Shown: positions 1 through 6,683 of the stretch, piece by piece
Layout of the letters: every line of letters starts with the position of its first letter
Numbering within the stretch: the first letter of the stretch is position 1
Assembly: GCA_021827225.1 (NCBI GenBank)
Contig: JAKAXG010000078.1
Span: 1-10,811, forward strand
Length of the DNA stretch: 10,811 nt
Direction of reading: 5' to 3'
Origin: Actinomycetes bacterium
Lineage (GTDB): Bacteria; Actinomycetota; Acidimicrobiia; Acidimicrobiales; Palsa-688
Notes under the pieces: model-generated
Database searches by the model: none
What the model saw: only the letters and a program-made list of their open reading frames with translations
What the model was told of the DNA's origin: nothing
Translations under genes and position numbers: made by a program

Positions 1-680
1 CGATCGGCAGCCCACCCAAGGTCTTCGACAGTTCGTTCTCCCGAGGGACGCCGGCCGGCTTCGTGATCGGTACCAGCTCAGTGATACCCGGCTTCGACAA
101 GACCCTGCTCGGCAAGCGGCTCGGGACGCGGATGCTGCTGAGCATCCCACCGGCCGACGGGTACGGGCCCACGGGCAACTCCCAGGCCGGCATATCGGGG
201 ACCGACACCCTCGTGTTCGTGGTGGACCTGCTGGCCGACTACAAACCGAACGCCTCGGCACCGGGGGTGGCCGACAGCCAGCTGCCCGCCGCCGGCTGGC
301 CGAAGATCACCAACACCCCCGGCCAGCAGCCCCGGATCACCAGCCTGGCCGGCGTGAAAGCCCCCACGTCACCGACCTCGAAGCTGCTGGTCAAAGGCAG
401 CGGGGCCAGGATCGACCCGAGCAAAACCCTCGTGCTGCAACTCGTCGAGAGCGACATCGCCACCGGCAAGCAGACCCAGTCCACATGGGGACAGCAGCCG
501 CAGCTGATCAGCGCTCAGAGCGTTCTGTCCGTAGCCACCGCCCTCACCGGCCAGAACATCGGCGCCCGCGCCGTGGCTCTCCTGCCGGCCACCCCCGCCC
601 AACCGGCTTCTGCCACCGCCGCCGCCCAGCCGGCCACCCCGGCCCAGGTCGTGATCATCGACGTCGTCGGGCAGTTCTGA
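1..680 (+). CDS. FKBP-type peptidyl-prolyl cis-trans isomerase, two-domain, 5' truncated by window
   Basis: The reading frame is open from the window edge (first full codon at base 3), so the N-terminus, and any signal peptide or lipobox, is missing. The visible start matches the core of an FKBP domain: KVFDSSFSRGTPAGFVIG, then SVIPGFDKTLLGKRLGTR, IPPADGYG and TDTLVFVVDLL. This domain would catalyse cis-trans isomerisation of X-Pro bonds. A Pro/Ala-rich linker follows, then a second region (GWPKITNTPG... to VVIIDVVGQF) that has the length and end of a second FKBP fold. The VIPGxD and PPxxGYG motifs are absent there, so the second copy is probably not catalytic. Tandem FKBP proteins of this kind in actinobacteria are often secreted or lipoproteins; that localisation is inferred, since the N-terminus is not visible. 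A GCCTC/GAGGC hairpin lies just after the stop. Confidence 0.93.
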   Translation, partial: IGSPPKVFDSSFSRGTPAGFVIGTSSVIPGFDKTLLGKRLGTRMLLSIPPADGYGPTGNSQAGISGTDTLVFVVDLLADYKPNASAPGVADSQLPAAGWPKITNTPGQQPRITSLAGVKAPTSPTSKLLVKGSGARIDPSKTLVLQLVESDIATGKQTQSTWGQQPQLISAQSVLSVATALTGQNIGARAVALLPATPAQPASATAAAQPATPAQVVIIDVVGQF

Positions 681-695
681 CGAGGCCCTCGCCCC

Positions 696-709
696 GCCTC
701 GACAGAGGC
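696..709 (+). terminator. Short hairpin after the FKBP gene, possible terminator
   Basis: A perfect 5-bp stem (GCCTC / GAGGC) with a 4-base loop lies 16 bases after the FKBP stop codon. No T-run follows, so an intrinsic terminator is only a weak call. In DNA this GC-rich, short stems also occur by chance. Confidence 0.25.
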
Positions 710-756
710 AGATCGGCTCTGTTCGGGCTGCACGCCACGACCCACAATCGGGGGGT

Positions 757-1344
757 GTGCCGAGACCCCCGGCCCCCGCCGGAGAGCAAGCGCCGCTGCC
801 GCTGCGCGCTGCGCTCAGGGCGCTCCTTTCGTCCACCGCGGTCTCCGCGTGGCTCATCGTCCGGGGGAGGATCCGCCAACCGGTGACCCACCTCGGCCGG
901 CGGGTCACCTTCGCTGACGGCAGCGAGGCAGCCGTGTACAGGGAGACGGTCATCGACCGTCCGCCACCCGATGAGCCAGCCGTGCTGGTCGTCACCTTCC
1001 GCCTGCGGGCCATCCGGCGGAGCTGGGCGCACGTCCTGTTCCGGGCCGAGAGTGAGCTGAACACGGTGCTGTTCGCCGGCTTCCCCGGGCTGGTGTCCAA
1101 ACTCTGGCTGGCCCACGACCAGCGCGGTCGCTACCGGGGGTTCTACCAGTGGGACGGCGCCGGGGCCGCCGTGGCCTACGTCCGGGCCTTGTGGTGGGTG
1201 CTGGCCTTGGTGAGCGAGCCGGAGTCCATCCACTACGCCGTCCTGCCCGGGCTCGACCGCGACGAGGTGCTCAGGGATCCCACGCTGGCCGACGACCTCC
1301 CCGCGGCGCCGGGCGGGTGGTGGCGACCAGCCGGGTGGGCATGA
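757..1344 (+). CDS. Unrecognised protein coupled to FAD monooxygenase
   Basis: This is a 195-residue protein with a GTG start preceded by a G-run but no clean Shine-Dalgarno; no better start is evident. I do not recognise the family. Visible features are a short hydrophobic stretch near residues 19-35 (LSSTAVSAWLIVRG) and a well-formed central region with hydrophobic strands (VLVVTFRL, NTVLFAGFPGLVSKLWLAHD). The aromatic-rich block RGFYQWDG, YVRALWWVLALVSEP, SIHYAVLPGLDRDE could belong to a small alpha/beta (ferredoxin-like) fold, but that is a guess. Its stop codon overlaps the ATG of the FAD monooxygenase (ATGA, 1341-1344), which suggests translational coupling. A shared role with the monooxygenase, such as product handling or a second enzymatic step, is the best inference. 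Codon use is as GC-biased as in its neighbours, which supports real coding. Confidence 0.75.
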   Translation: MPRPPAPAGEQAPLPLRAALRALLSSTAVSAWLIVRGRIRQPVTHLGRRVTFADGSEAAVYRETVIDRPPPDEPAVLVVTFRLRAIRRSWAHVLFRAESELNTVLFAGFPGLVSKLWLAHDQRGRYRGFYQWDGAGAAVAYVRALWWVLALVSEPESIHYAVLPGLDRDEVLRDPTLADDLPAAPGGWWRPAGWA

Positions 1345-2915
1345 CATCCACCGACGCCGACCTTCTGGTGGTCGGCGCCGGAACCACCGGGCTGGCCCTG
1401 GCCCTCCAGGCCCACGACCACGGTGCCCGCGTCCGGGTGGTGGAACGCCGAGCCGAGCCCTTCCGGCCGTGCCGGGCTCTCATCGTGCATCCCCGGACCC
1501 TCGAGGTCCTGCGCCCCCTAGGGGTGACCGACGCCCTCCTCGCCCGGGGTGACCGGGCCCCGTCGGCCCGTCTCCATCTGGGCCGCCGGGAGCTGCCGGC
1601 CGACCTGGGGAACTTCGACCTGGCCGACACCGCCTTCCCCCACCTCCTGATGGCCGCCCAGGCCGACGTCGAGGATGTCCTCGCAGAGGCCCTGGCCCGG
1701 CGGGAGGTGGAGGTGGAGCGCGGCGCCGAGGTGGTCGGGGTCGTCCACGAGGGGGCGGCCCTGGTGGCCCACCTGCGCCGGGCAGGTGGCCAGGCGTCGT
1801 CGATCACCTGCCGCTACCTGGCCGGCTGCGACGGCCCGGCCAGCGTCGTGCGGGCGGCCGCTGGGATCGCCTGGCCGGGAGGGCACTACGGCCAGGAGGT
1901 GGTGCTGGCCGACCTGGAGCTGGACGGGGACCTGGCCCCCGGGTCGTCGCACGCGGTAGTGGCACGGGGCGGGATCCTCTTCGTCTTCGCTCTGGGCGAG
2001 CGGGCCACCTGGAGACTGCTCGCCACCCGACCGGCGCGACCGGACGGGGCCGCCGGCCAGCCCGGCGGTCCCGTCGTCGCCGAGGAGCTGCAGGCCCTAG
2101 TCGACGGGGCCGGTCTGGCCGCCCGGGTGACCGACATCGCCTGGTCGGCCCGGGTTCCCCTCGAGCACCGTCTGGCCGACGCCTACCGGGCCGGGCCGCT
2201 CTTCGTGGTCGGAGACGCCGCCCACGTGCACTCCCCGGCGGGAGGGCAGGGAATGAACACCGGGATCCAAGACGCCACCAACCTCGGCTGGAAGTTGGCC
2301 CTGGCCGCGGCCAGTGAGAGGGCCGGTCAGGCGGCCCCCGAGGCGCTCCTCGACTCCTACCAGGCCGAGCGTCGCCCGGCCGGTCGCCGGGTGGTGGCCC
2401 TCACCCATCTCCTTTTCTGGGGGGAGGCCGGCACCGGCCCAGCGGCCACCCTGCTGCGCAGCGCCGTCGTGCCGGCGGTCGCCCCCGCCCTGCCCGTCCT
2501 GCTGGCCCGCCGGCGCCTGATGGCGGCGGGCGTGCGCATCCTCTCCCAGTTGGATCTGCCCTACCGGCGCAGCCCCATCTGCGTGGAAGACCGGCCGCCG
2601 GCCCGTCACGGCGCCGGCGCCGGGAGCCGGCTGCCGGACGCGTCCGTCACCGTGGACGGGCGCCGGGTCCGGCTGCACGAGGTGGTCAGCCGCCCGGGTG
2701 TCCACCTGCTCCTCGAACGCCAGGCCAGCGGGCTCGGGGCGGAACGGCTCGGCCATCCGGTCCACGTCCACCGTGTCGACGACTGGCCCGGGCAGGGGGT
2801 GGTGGCGGTCCGGCCGGACGGCTTCGTCGGCTACAGAAGTGCGACGGCGTCGCTCGACGCGATCAGGAGCTGGCTGGCGCTGATCGCTGTGCGGTCCCCT
2901 CCCCAGGCGGCATGA
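1341..2915 (+). CDS. FAD-dependent aromatic-ring hydroxylase (PheA/TfdB-type monooxygenase)
   Basis: This 524-residue flavoprotein is of the class A monooxygenase family, which uses NAD(P)H and O2 to hydroxylate aromatic or polyketide-like substrates. The N-terminal Rossmann motif is LLVVGAGTTGLALA (GAGTTG at 12-17), with the ribose-binding Glu in VVERR (E35). The DG motif is CDGP (163-166), and the second FAD motif is FVVGDAAHVHSPAGGQGMN (GD at 291-292), followed by GIQDATNLGWKLAL. The C-terminal part (about 420-524) has the length of the thioredoxin-like domain found in the phenol hydroxylase branch. The frame is open further upstream, but ATG 1341 places the GxGxxG at the normal distance from the N-terminus and overlaps the preceding stop by 4 bp. 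The substrate cannot be read from the sequence. The hemerythrin-like gene begins 5 bases after its stop, so the three genes are probably cotranscribed. Confidence 0.93.
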   Translation: MTSTDADLLVVGAGTTGLALALQAHDHGARVRVVERRAEPFRPCRALIVHPRTLEVLRPLGVTDALLARGDRAPSARLHLGRRELPADLGNFDLADTAFPHLLMAAQADVEDVLAEALARREVEVERGAEVVGVVHEGAALVAHLRRAGGQASSITCRYLAGCDGPASVVRAAAGIAWPGGHYGQEVVLADLELDGDLAPGSSHAVVARGGILFVFALGERATWRLLATRPARPDGAAGQPGGPVVAEELQALVDGAGLAARVTDIAWSARVPLEHRLADAYRAGPLFVVGDAAHVHSPAGGQGMNTGIQDATNLGWKLALAAASERAGQAAPEALLDSYQAERRPAGRRVVALTHLLFWGEAGTGPAATLLRSAVVPAVAPALPVLLARRRLMAAGVRILSQLDLPYRRSPICVEDRPPARHGAGAGSRLPDASVTVDGRRVRLHEVVSRPGVHLLLERQASGLGAERLGHPVHVHRVDDWPGQGVVAVRPDGFVGYRSATASLDAIRSWLALIAVRSPPQAA

Positions 2916-2919
2916 TCGG

Positions 2920-3474
2920 GTGTACGATCGCAGTGTGGGGGATAGTGCCGGTGAGGTGCTCTCCCGGGAGCACGAGCGACTCAACGAGGCCTTCGACCGG
3001 ATACGGGACGAGAACGCCGATCGGGGCGCGGCGTGGCACGCCGCGGTGAAGCAGATGACCACCCACGTGGCCGTGGAGCGCACGTTCCTGTATCCGGTTG
3101 TCAGGCGGCGGCACCTGGGCACGCCCCGGCTGGCCCGGGAACTGCGCCACGACTACAGCCGGATGCAGCACCTGCTCGTGCTGACCGAGCGGCGCAAGCT
3201 CAACTCCCCGGACATGGTGGAGCTGGTGACCGAACTGCTCGAGGTGTTCGAGGCCCACGTGCAGCGCTGCGCCACCGGCCTGATCCCCGCCATGGACAAA
3301 GGTCTGGACCCCGACGAGCTGGAGGAGCTGGGCGCCAAGATGACCGGTGCAGAGAACGTGATCGTCTCCCACCCCCACCCGCATCTGTTGGCCCTCGGCC
3401 CGATATATCCCGTGACCACCCGCGTCGCGTCCAGGTGGGACCGCTTCCGCGACCGCACGGTGCGCAACCAGTAG
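2920..3474 (+). CDS. Hemerythrin-like HHE-domain protein with incomplete metal ligands
   Basis: This 184-residue, mostly helical protein has the hemerythrin-like spacing of His motifs: SREHERL (H18), THVAVERTFLYP (H49, E53), RHDYSRMQHLL (H77, H84) and FEAHVQRCATGLIPAM (H113). Hemerythrins bind a di-iron centre that carries O2 or senses O2, NO or redox state. In the second HxxxE-type helix the expected acidic ligand is replaced: H113 is followed at +4 by Cys117, not Glu or Asp. The helix around H77 has Arg at +4, where the classic form has a second His. The site may therefore bind one metal, bind it differently, or bind none. The GTG at 2920 lies 5 bases after the monooxygenase stop; GTG 2935 is an alternative in-frame start. 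Tight linkage to an O2-using flavoenzyme makes an oxygen-related or redox role plausible, but this is inference. Confidence 0.83.
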   Translation: MYDRSVGDSAGEVLSREHERLNEAFDRIRDENADRGAAWHAAVKQMTTHVAVERTFLYPVVRRRHLGTPRLARELRHDYSRMQHLLVLTERRKLNSPDMVELVTELLEVFEAHVQRCATGLIPAMDKGLDPDELEELGAKMTGAENVIVSHPHPHLLALGPIYPVTTRVASRWDRFRDRTVRNQ

Positions 3475-3485
3475 CACCCGCCCGA

Positions 3486-3507
3486 CCCGCGCTCCGGCTC
3501 CAGCGGG
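3486..3507. terminator. Hairpin between convergent genes, possible bidirectional terminator
   Basis: A perfect CCCGC / GCGGG stem with a 12-base loop lies in the 38-base gap between the hemerythrin-like gene (+) and the nitronate monooxygenase gene (-). The convergent context favours termination, but no T-run is present on either side. Confidence 0.3.
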
Positions 3508-3512
3508 AGACG

Positions 3513-4490
3513 TCAGGCGTGGGCGGGCAGGACCCGCTGCAGCCGGTGCAGAATTTCCTCTGCCCCTCTCACCATCCCGTGCACGACGTCCGCCGCCGGG
3601 ATCAGGTCGTGGATGATCCCGACGTCCTGTCCCGCCGGGAAGCACTCCCGGGACGGGTCGATCCCCTCAGCGTGCTCGTCTCCGCCGAGGTGGAAGGCGC
3701 CGTCGTTCATCGAGCGCAGCACCTGGCCCGGGAAGGGCACCACCTGGTCGGGGTGATCGTCCCACCAGGCCGTGTACGCGTTGGCGATGACCCTCATGGT
3801 CTTGCCGGTGTAGCCACGGGTGACCGTCGTGGCGTCGTCACGCGCCCCGAGGATCCCCTCCTTGAAGCCGGGGACCGCCCGGCCCTCCGGTGTGGCGACG
3901 AACCGGGTCCCCACCCACACCCCGTCCGCGCCCAGGCAGAGGGCGCTGGCCAGGCCACGCCCGTCGGCGATGCCGCCGGCGGCCACGACCGGGACCTGGG
4001 CACCGACGGCGTCCACCACGGCGGGAACCAGGGCCATGGTCGCCACCCGCCCGACGTGGCCGCCGGCCTCGGTCCCCTGGGCGACGACGAGGTCGCAGCC
4101 GGCGTCGACGGCCCGCCGGGCGTGGTCGACCTTGCCGCACAGGTTGGCGACCAGCAGGCCATGGGAGTGGCACAGCTCGATCACGGATGCCGGTACCCCC
4201 AGCCCGGCGACGAAGACCTTGGCGCCCTCCTCGATGATCCGCTCCACCTTCTCGGGCAGGTCGGCCGGCATGGCCGTGAGCAGGTCGACTCCGAAAGGCC
4301 GGGAGGTGCGGGCCTTCACCGCCCGGATCTCCTGCACCATCTCTTCGGTGCTCATGGTCGCCGCCCCCAGGCAGCCGAAGCCGCCGGCCTCCGACACCGC
4401 CGCAGTCAATTCGGAGTAGGCGACGCCGCCCATCCCCGCGAGCATCACCGGGTGCTCGATCCCCAGGACCTGGTTGAGCCGTGTGTGCAT
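3513..4490 (-). CDS. Nitronate monooxygenase (2-nitropropane dioxygenase) family FMN enzyme
   Basis: This 325-residue TIM-barrel flavoprotein is near the usual family length. The family oxidises alkyl nitronates such as propionate 3-nitronate to the aldehyde or oxoacid and nitrite, using FMN and O2. Visible signatures are IEHPVMLAGMGGVA at the start of the barrel, the catalytic-His segment QGTEAGGHVG (H145), the phosphate-binding strand VVAAGGIADGRG (172-179), and the following GADGVWVGTRFVAT. Some family members are instead enoyl reductases (FabK-like) or act on other flavin substrates, so nitronate as the true substrate is only probable. The ATG is preceded on the minus strand by GGGAG with a 5-base spacer, which fixes the start. 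A 112-base gap separates it from the upstream gene on the same strand, so it may have its own promoter; I could not pick one out. Confidence 0.92.
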   Translation of the reverse strand: MHTRLNQVLGIEHPVMLAGMGGVAYSELTAAVSEAGGFGCLGAATMSTEEMVQEIRAVKARTSRPFGVDLLTAMPADLPEKVERIIEEGAKVFVAGLGVPASVIELCHSHGLLVANLCGKVDHARRAVDAGCDLVVAQGTEAGGHVGRVATMALVPAVVDAVGAQVPVVAAGGIADGRGLASALCLGADGVWVGTRFVATPEGRAVPGFKEGILGARDDATTVTRGYTGKTMRVIANAYTAWWDDHPDQVVPFPGQVLRSMNDGAFHLGGDEHAEGIDPSRECFPAGQDVGIIHDLIPAADVVHGMVRGAEEILHRLQRVLPAHA

Positions 4491-4538
4491 CTTCCCTCCC
4501 CGGCGACCCAGCCTCCCCCTCGCGGCAGCGGTCAGGAA

Positions 4539-4562
4539 GGGCCGTTCGTCACAGACGGGCCC
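4539..4562 (-). terminator. Bulged hairpin after the WYPPE-motif gene, possible terminator
   Basis: On the minus strand, downstream of the hypothetical gene, a 7-bp GC-rich stem with one bulged C can form (GGGCC-GT with AC-GGCCC, 9-base loop). It is followed by TTCC rather than a T-run. It lies in the gap before the nitronate monooxygenase start and could partly separate the two genes. Confidence 0.3.
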
Positions 4563-4602
4563 AGTCCTCCGGCGGGTGGGGCAGCGGCGCTGCGCCGTGC
4601 GA

Positions 4603-5154
4603 TCAGAGGGCGGCGGTGCCGGGGGAGTGGAACATGCCCAGTCGGGGCCAGGCGCCCAGCAGCCTCAGCTTCGAGAACGGCTCCGCCGGCCGCGCCGCCG
4701 CGACCTCCTCGCTGACCACCGGGGCCGCCACCTGGGGTTCGGGGCGGACCTGGACGTCGGGGTGCAACTCGGGGGGGTACCACCTGCCGTCCGAGGCCAG
4801 CCACCACTCCGGCGAGATCTGGGCCTCGCTGCCGGCGTAGGGGTCGTAGATCTCCGCAGCGATCTCCGCCTTCTCCGCGGGCGAGGCGAGAGTGGGATTG
4901 AGCCCCCTGCGGACCGGTAGCGCCGCCCGCTTACCGGCGGCGGCAGCCTCCTGGACCCTGTTCGCCTCCTCCTGCTGAGCCGTTCGGAAGTCGGACAGGA
5001 AGCCCAGAAGGTCAAGTCCGAGCTGATGCCCCTCGGCGGGGACCGGGGTGGGACCCTCGAGGTCCCCGCCGGCGAGGAAGTCCCACCCCGTGCCCCATTG
5101 AGCCTCGCCCTCCGTCGCGGTCCAATCGTCTGAACGCTGTCTGTTCGGGATCAT
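4603..5154 (-). CDS. Hypothetical protein with Trp-rich WYPPE motif (DUF2510-like segment)
   Basis: This is a 183-residue protein of unknown function. The start is chosen at the ATG at 5154 because GGAG sits 5 bases upstream; a GTG two codons further upstream (5160) is also possible. The N-terminal half is acidic and polar, with a probable helix (LDLLGFLSDFRTAQQEEANRVQEAAAAGKRAA). Around residues 115-131 is PEWWLASDGRWYPPELHPD, a short Trp/Tyr module resembling the GWYPDP...RWWDG type found in many actinobacterial membrane or cell-surface proteins. From memory, this particular form is common in Acidimicrobiia. A Pro/Val/Glu linker follows, then a short C-terminal block (FSKLRLLGAWPRLGMF). No transmembrane segment or signal peptide is evident, so it is probably cytoplasmic. 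Its upstream region is shared with the divergent GAF-PP2C gene and carries two perfect dyads close to this start. Confidence 0.8.
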   Translation of the reverse strand: MIPNRQRSDDWTATEGEAQWGTGWDFLAGGDLEGPTPVPAEGHQLGLDLLGFLSDFRTAQQEEANRVQEAAAAGKRAALPVRRGLNPTLASPAEKAEIAAEIYDPYAGSEAQISPEWWLASDGRWYPPELHPDVQVRPEPQVAAPVVSEEVAAARPAEPFSKLRLLGAWPRLGMFHSPGTAAL

Positions 5155-5189
5155 GTGCACTCCGGTCGGGCGAAACGGCTTGGGTCCCG

Positions 5190-5225
5190 CCGGTGCGCCG
5201 TTGCACCGGATGAGACCCGTCTCAT
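5190..5225. promoter_or_regulatory. Two abutting perfect inverted repeats, candidate operator or RNA hairpins
   Basis: The first dyad is CCGGTGC-gccgtt-GCACCGG (5190-5209), with perfect 7-bp arms. The second, ATGAGAC-cc-GTCTCAT (5210-5225), also has perfect 7-bp arms and begins at the very next base. The second is less GC-rich than its surroundings, so chance is less likely. They lie 36-71 bases upstream of the minus-strand gene start and over 200 bases upstream of the plus-strand gene. A repressor site for the minus-strand gene is the simplest reading. A transcribed double hairpin in that gene's 5' leader is the alternative. Confidence 0.5.
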
Positions 5226-5322
5226 GAATCGCGGAGGGCCGAGCGTTCGTTACGGCCGGTCCGGGAATCCGGCAACTGGCGAACTAACCCGAAAAAGCGG
5301 GCGGAACCGCCGTCCGGCGGCC

Positions 5323-5348
5323 GGTTACGAAGCGGTGACACCGGGTAT
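5323..5348 (+). promoter_or_regulatory. SigB/SigF-class promoter for the GAF-PP2C gene
   Basis: GGTTA at 5323-5327 and GGGTAT at 5343-5348 are separated by 15 bases. This closely matches the SigF-type consensus (GGTTT, about 15-17 bases, GGGTA) and the -10 of B. subtilis SigB promoters (GGGTAT). It would start transcription near 5355 and give a leader of roughly 87 bases. The downstream product belongs to the phosphatase class that activates such sigma factors, so positive feedback is a reasonable inference. Confidence 0.55.
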
Positions 5349-5387
5349 ATAGCGGCAGCCCACCGGCGCTCTCGACCGGGGGGTGGC

Positions 5388-5409
5388 GGCCGGCCACGGA
5401 CAGCCGGCC
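5388..5409 (+). other. Hairpin in the predicted 5' leader of the GAF-PP2C mRNA
   Basis: Perfect 7-bp arms GGCCGGC / GCCGGCC flank an 8-base loop, and the structure ends 32 bases before the start codon. It is stable as RNA but does not cover the ribosome-binding site (GAGG at 5431-5434). It may only stabilise the mRNA, or be a GC-rich coincidence. Confidence 0.3.
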
Positions 5410-5441
5410 CGAGGGCGTACGGGCGAGGCAGAGGGTGCAGC

Positions 5442-6683
5442 ATGGTTGACGTAGCGATCTTGCCGGAGGACGAGGAGGACCGCCTGGCCGCGGTTCGCCG
5501 CTACGACATCCTCGACACGCCCCCCGACGGGGCCTTCGACCGGATCACCGCGGTGGCCGCCCGGCTGTTCGACGTGCCCATCTCCATCGTCAGCATCGTC
5601 GACACCGACCGGATCTGGTTCAAGTCGCACCACGGCCTGGACGTGGCGCAGATCGACCGCGAGCCGGGGCTGTGCGCTTCGGCCATCCTCTCCGACGGCC
5701 CCTGGCTGGTCACCGACGCCCGTAGCGATCCCCGGACCCTGGCCAACCCTCTGGTGGCCGGCGAGTTCGGCCTGCGGTTCTACGCCGGGGTGCCGCTCCG
5801 GACCCGCGACGGGTTCAACCTCGGCACCCTCTGCGTGATCGATCGGGAGGCCCGCCAGGTCAGCGACGAGCAGGTCACCAACCTGAAGGACCTGGCCGCG
5901 GTGGTCATGGACGAGATGGAACTTCGCCTGTCGGCTCGCCGGGCGGTGGCGCTCGAGGCCGAGCTGCGCCACCGGGCCGAGGCGATGGCCGCCATGCTGC
6001 AGGAGAGCCTGGTCCCCCCTGCGGTTCCGGTGGTCGAGGGCCTCGACCTGGCCACCCGGTACCACGTCGCCCACCTGGACCAGGTCGGCGGGGACTTCTT
6101 CGATGTGGTGCCAACCGACTGGGGCACCGCCCTGGTGCTCGGGGACGCCTGCGGGAAGGGCCCCATGGCCGCGTCCTGCGCAGGGACGGCCCGCTGGACC
6201 CTGCACGCGGCGATGATGGACGGACCGGACCCCACCCGTGCCATGGCCCGCCTCAACACCGTCCTCTGCCGCTCCCGGGCCGGCGCCGACGGCTACGTCA
6301 CCGCGGTGGCGGCATCTCTGCAGCGGGCCCCCCGAGGGGTGCACCTGTCGGTGGCGGTCGGGGGCCACCCCCACCCGCTCATCCTGCGGGGTGGCGGCCA
6401 GGTCGAGCGGGTCGGGGCCACCGGGCCCATCGTGGGCTGGCTCCCCGGGGCTCCCTACCCGCCGGCGACCGCCACCCTCGCTCCCGGCGACACCCTCATC
6501 GCCTACACCGACGGACTACTGGAGGCCATCAGCGGGCGGGGCGAGACCGACGACGGGGAACTGCGGGCCATGCTCGCACCGCTGGCCGGACGGGCCGCCT
6601 CGCAGGTCGCGGATCGCCTGGAGGCGGCGATGGACACCGACCGCCGCGACGACGCCGCCGTGATGGTGGCCCGCATCCTGTGA
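5442..6683 (+). CDS. GAF-sensor PP2C-type serine phosphatase (SpoIIE/RsbU family)
   Basis: This is a 413-residue cytoplasmic signalling phosphatase. Residues about 15-165 form a GAF domain, preceded by the usual linker RLAAVRRYDILDTPP and including YAGVPLRTRDGFNLGTLCVID. A short coiled-coil-like helix (about 165-190) leads to LQESLVPP, the common junction to the PP2C domain. In the PP2C domain (about 200-413) the metal-binding acidic residues are present: GGDFFDV (D218, D221), LGDACGKG (D235), AYTDGLLEA (D357) and RRDDAAVM (D403/D404). Such enzymes dephosphorylate STAS anti-anti-sigma proteins, which frees SigB/SigF-type factors in response to a signal bound or sensed by GAF. No STAS or anti-sigma gene is in view. 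The ATG has GAGG 7 bases upstream. A SigF-like promoter precedes the gene, and the divergent hypothetical gene shares its upstream region. Confidence 0.95.
   Translation: MVDVAILPEDEEDRLAAVRRYDILDTPPDGAFDRITAVAARLFDVPISIVSIVDTDRIWFKSHHGLDVAQIDREPGLCASAILSDGPWLVTDARSDPRTLANPLVAGEFGLRFYAGVPLRTRDGFNLGTLCVIDREARQVSDEQVTNLKDLAAVVMDEMELRLSARRAVALEAELRHRAEAMAAMLQESLVPPAVPVVEGLDLATRYHVAHLDQVGGDFFDVVPTDWGTALVLGDACGKGPMAASCAGTARWTLHAAMMDGPDPTRAMARLNTVLCRSRAGADGYVTAVAASLQRAPRGVHLSVAVGGHPHPLILRGGGQVERVGATGPIVGWLPGAPYPPATATLAPGDTLIAYTDGLLEAISGRGETDDGELRAMLAPLAGRAASQVADRLEAAMDTDRRDDAAVMVARIL

Larger units (their letters stand above)
5155..5441. other. Divergent intergenic region between WYPPE protein and GAF-PP2C gene
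   Basis: This 287-base region contains no convincing gene. From left to right it holds two abutting dyads (5190-5225), several short GC-rich dyads (for example CCGCCG-tc-CGGCGG at 5307-5320), a SigB/SigF-like promoter (5323-5348) and a leader hairpin (5388-5409). I found no clear -10 element for the minus-strand gene. Confidence 0.6.

Noticed and set aside
1149..1340. An N-terminal extension of the FAD monooxygenase frame upstream of 1341
   Set aside because: The extension is Arg/Gly-rich, overlaps the coding part of the preceding gene, and would push the GxGxxG motif far from the N-terminus.
3033..4715. A 560-codon open frame on the + strand across the hemerythrin gene and antisense to the nitronate monooxygenase gene
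   Set aside because: It overlaps two genes with clear family signatures. Its product is a Pro/Arg/Gly/His-rich shadow typical of high-GC DNA, with no domain motif.
5281..5345. A possible cyclic dinucleotide riboswitch or ECF-type promoter (GGAAC at 5303-5307) upstream of the phosphatase
   Set aside because: Conserved core sequences of the c-di-GMP and c-di-AMP riboswitches are not present. The GGAAC to GTT spacing does not fit ECF promoters well, and the SigF-like match is better.
5325..6374. A 349-codon open frame antisense to the GAF-PP2C gene
   Set aside because: The sense frame has all GAF and PP2C motifs. The antisense frame would also run across the predicted promoter and leader.
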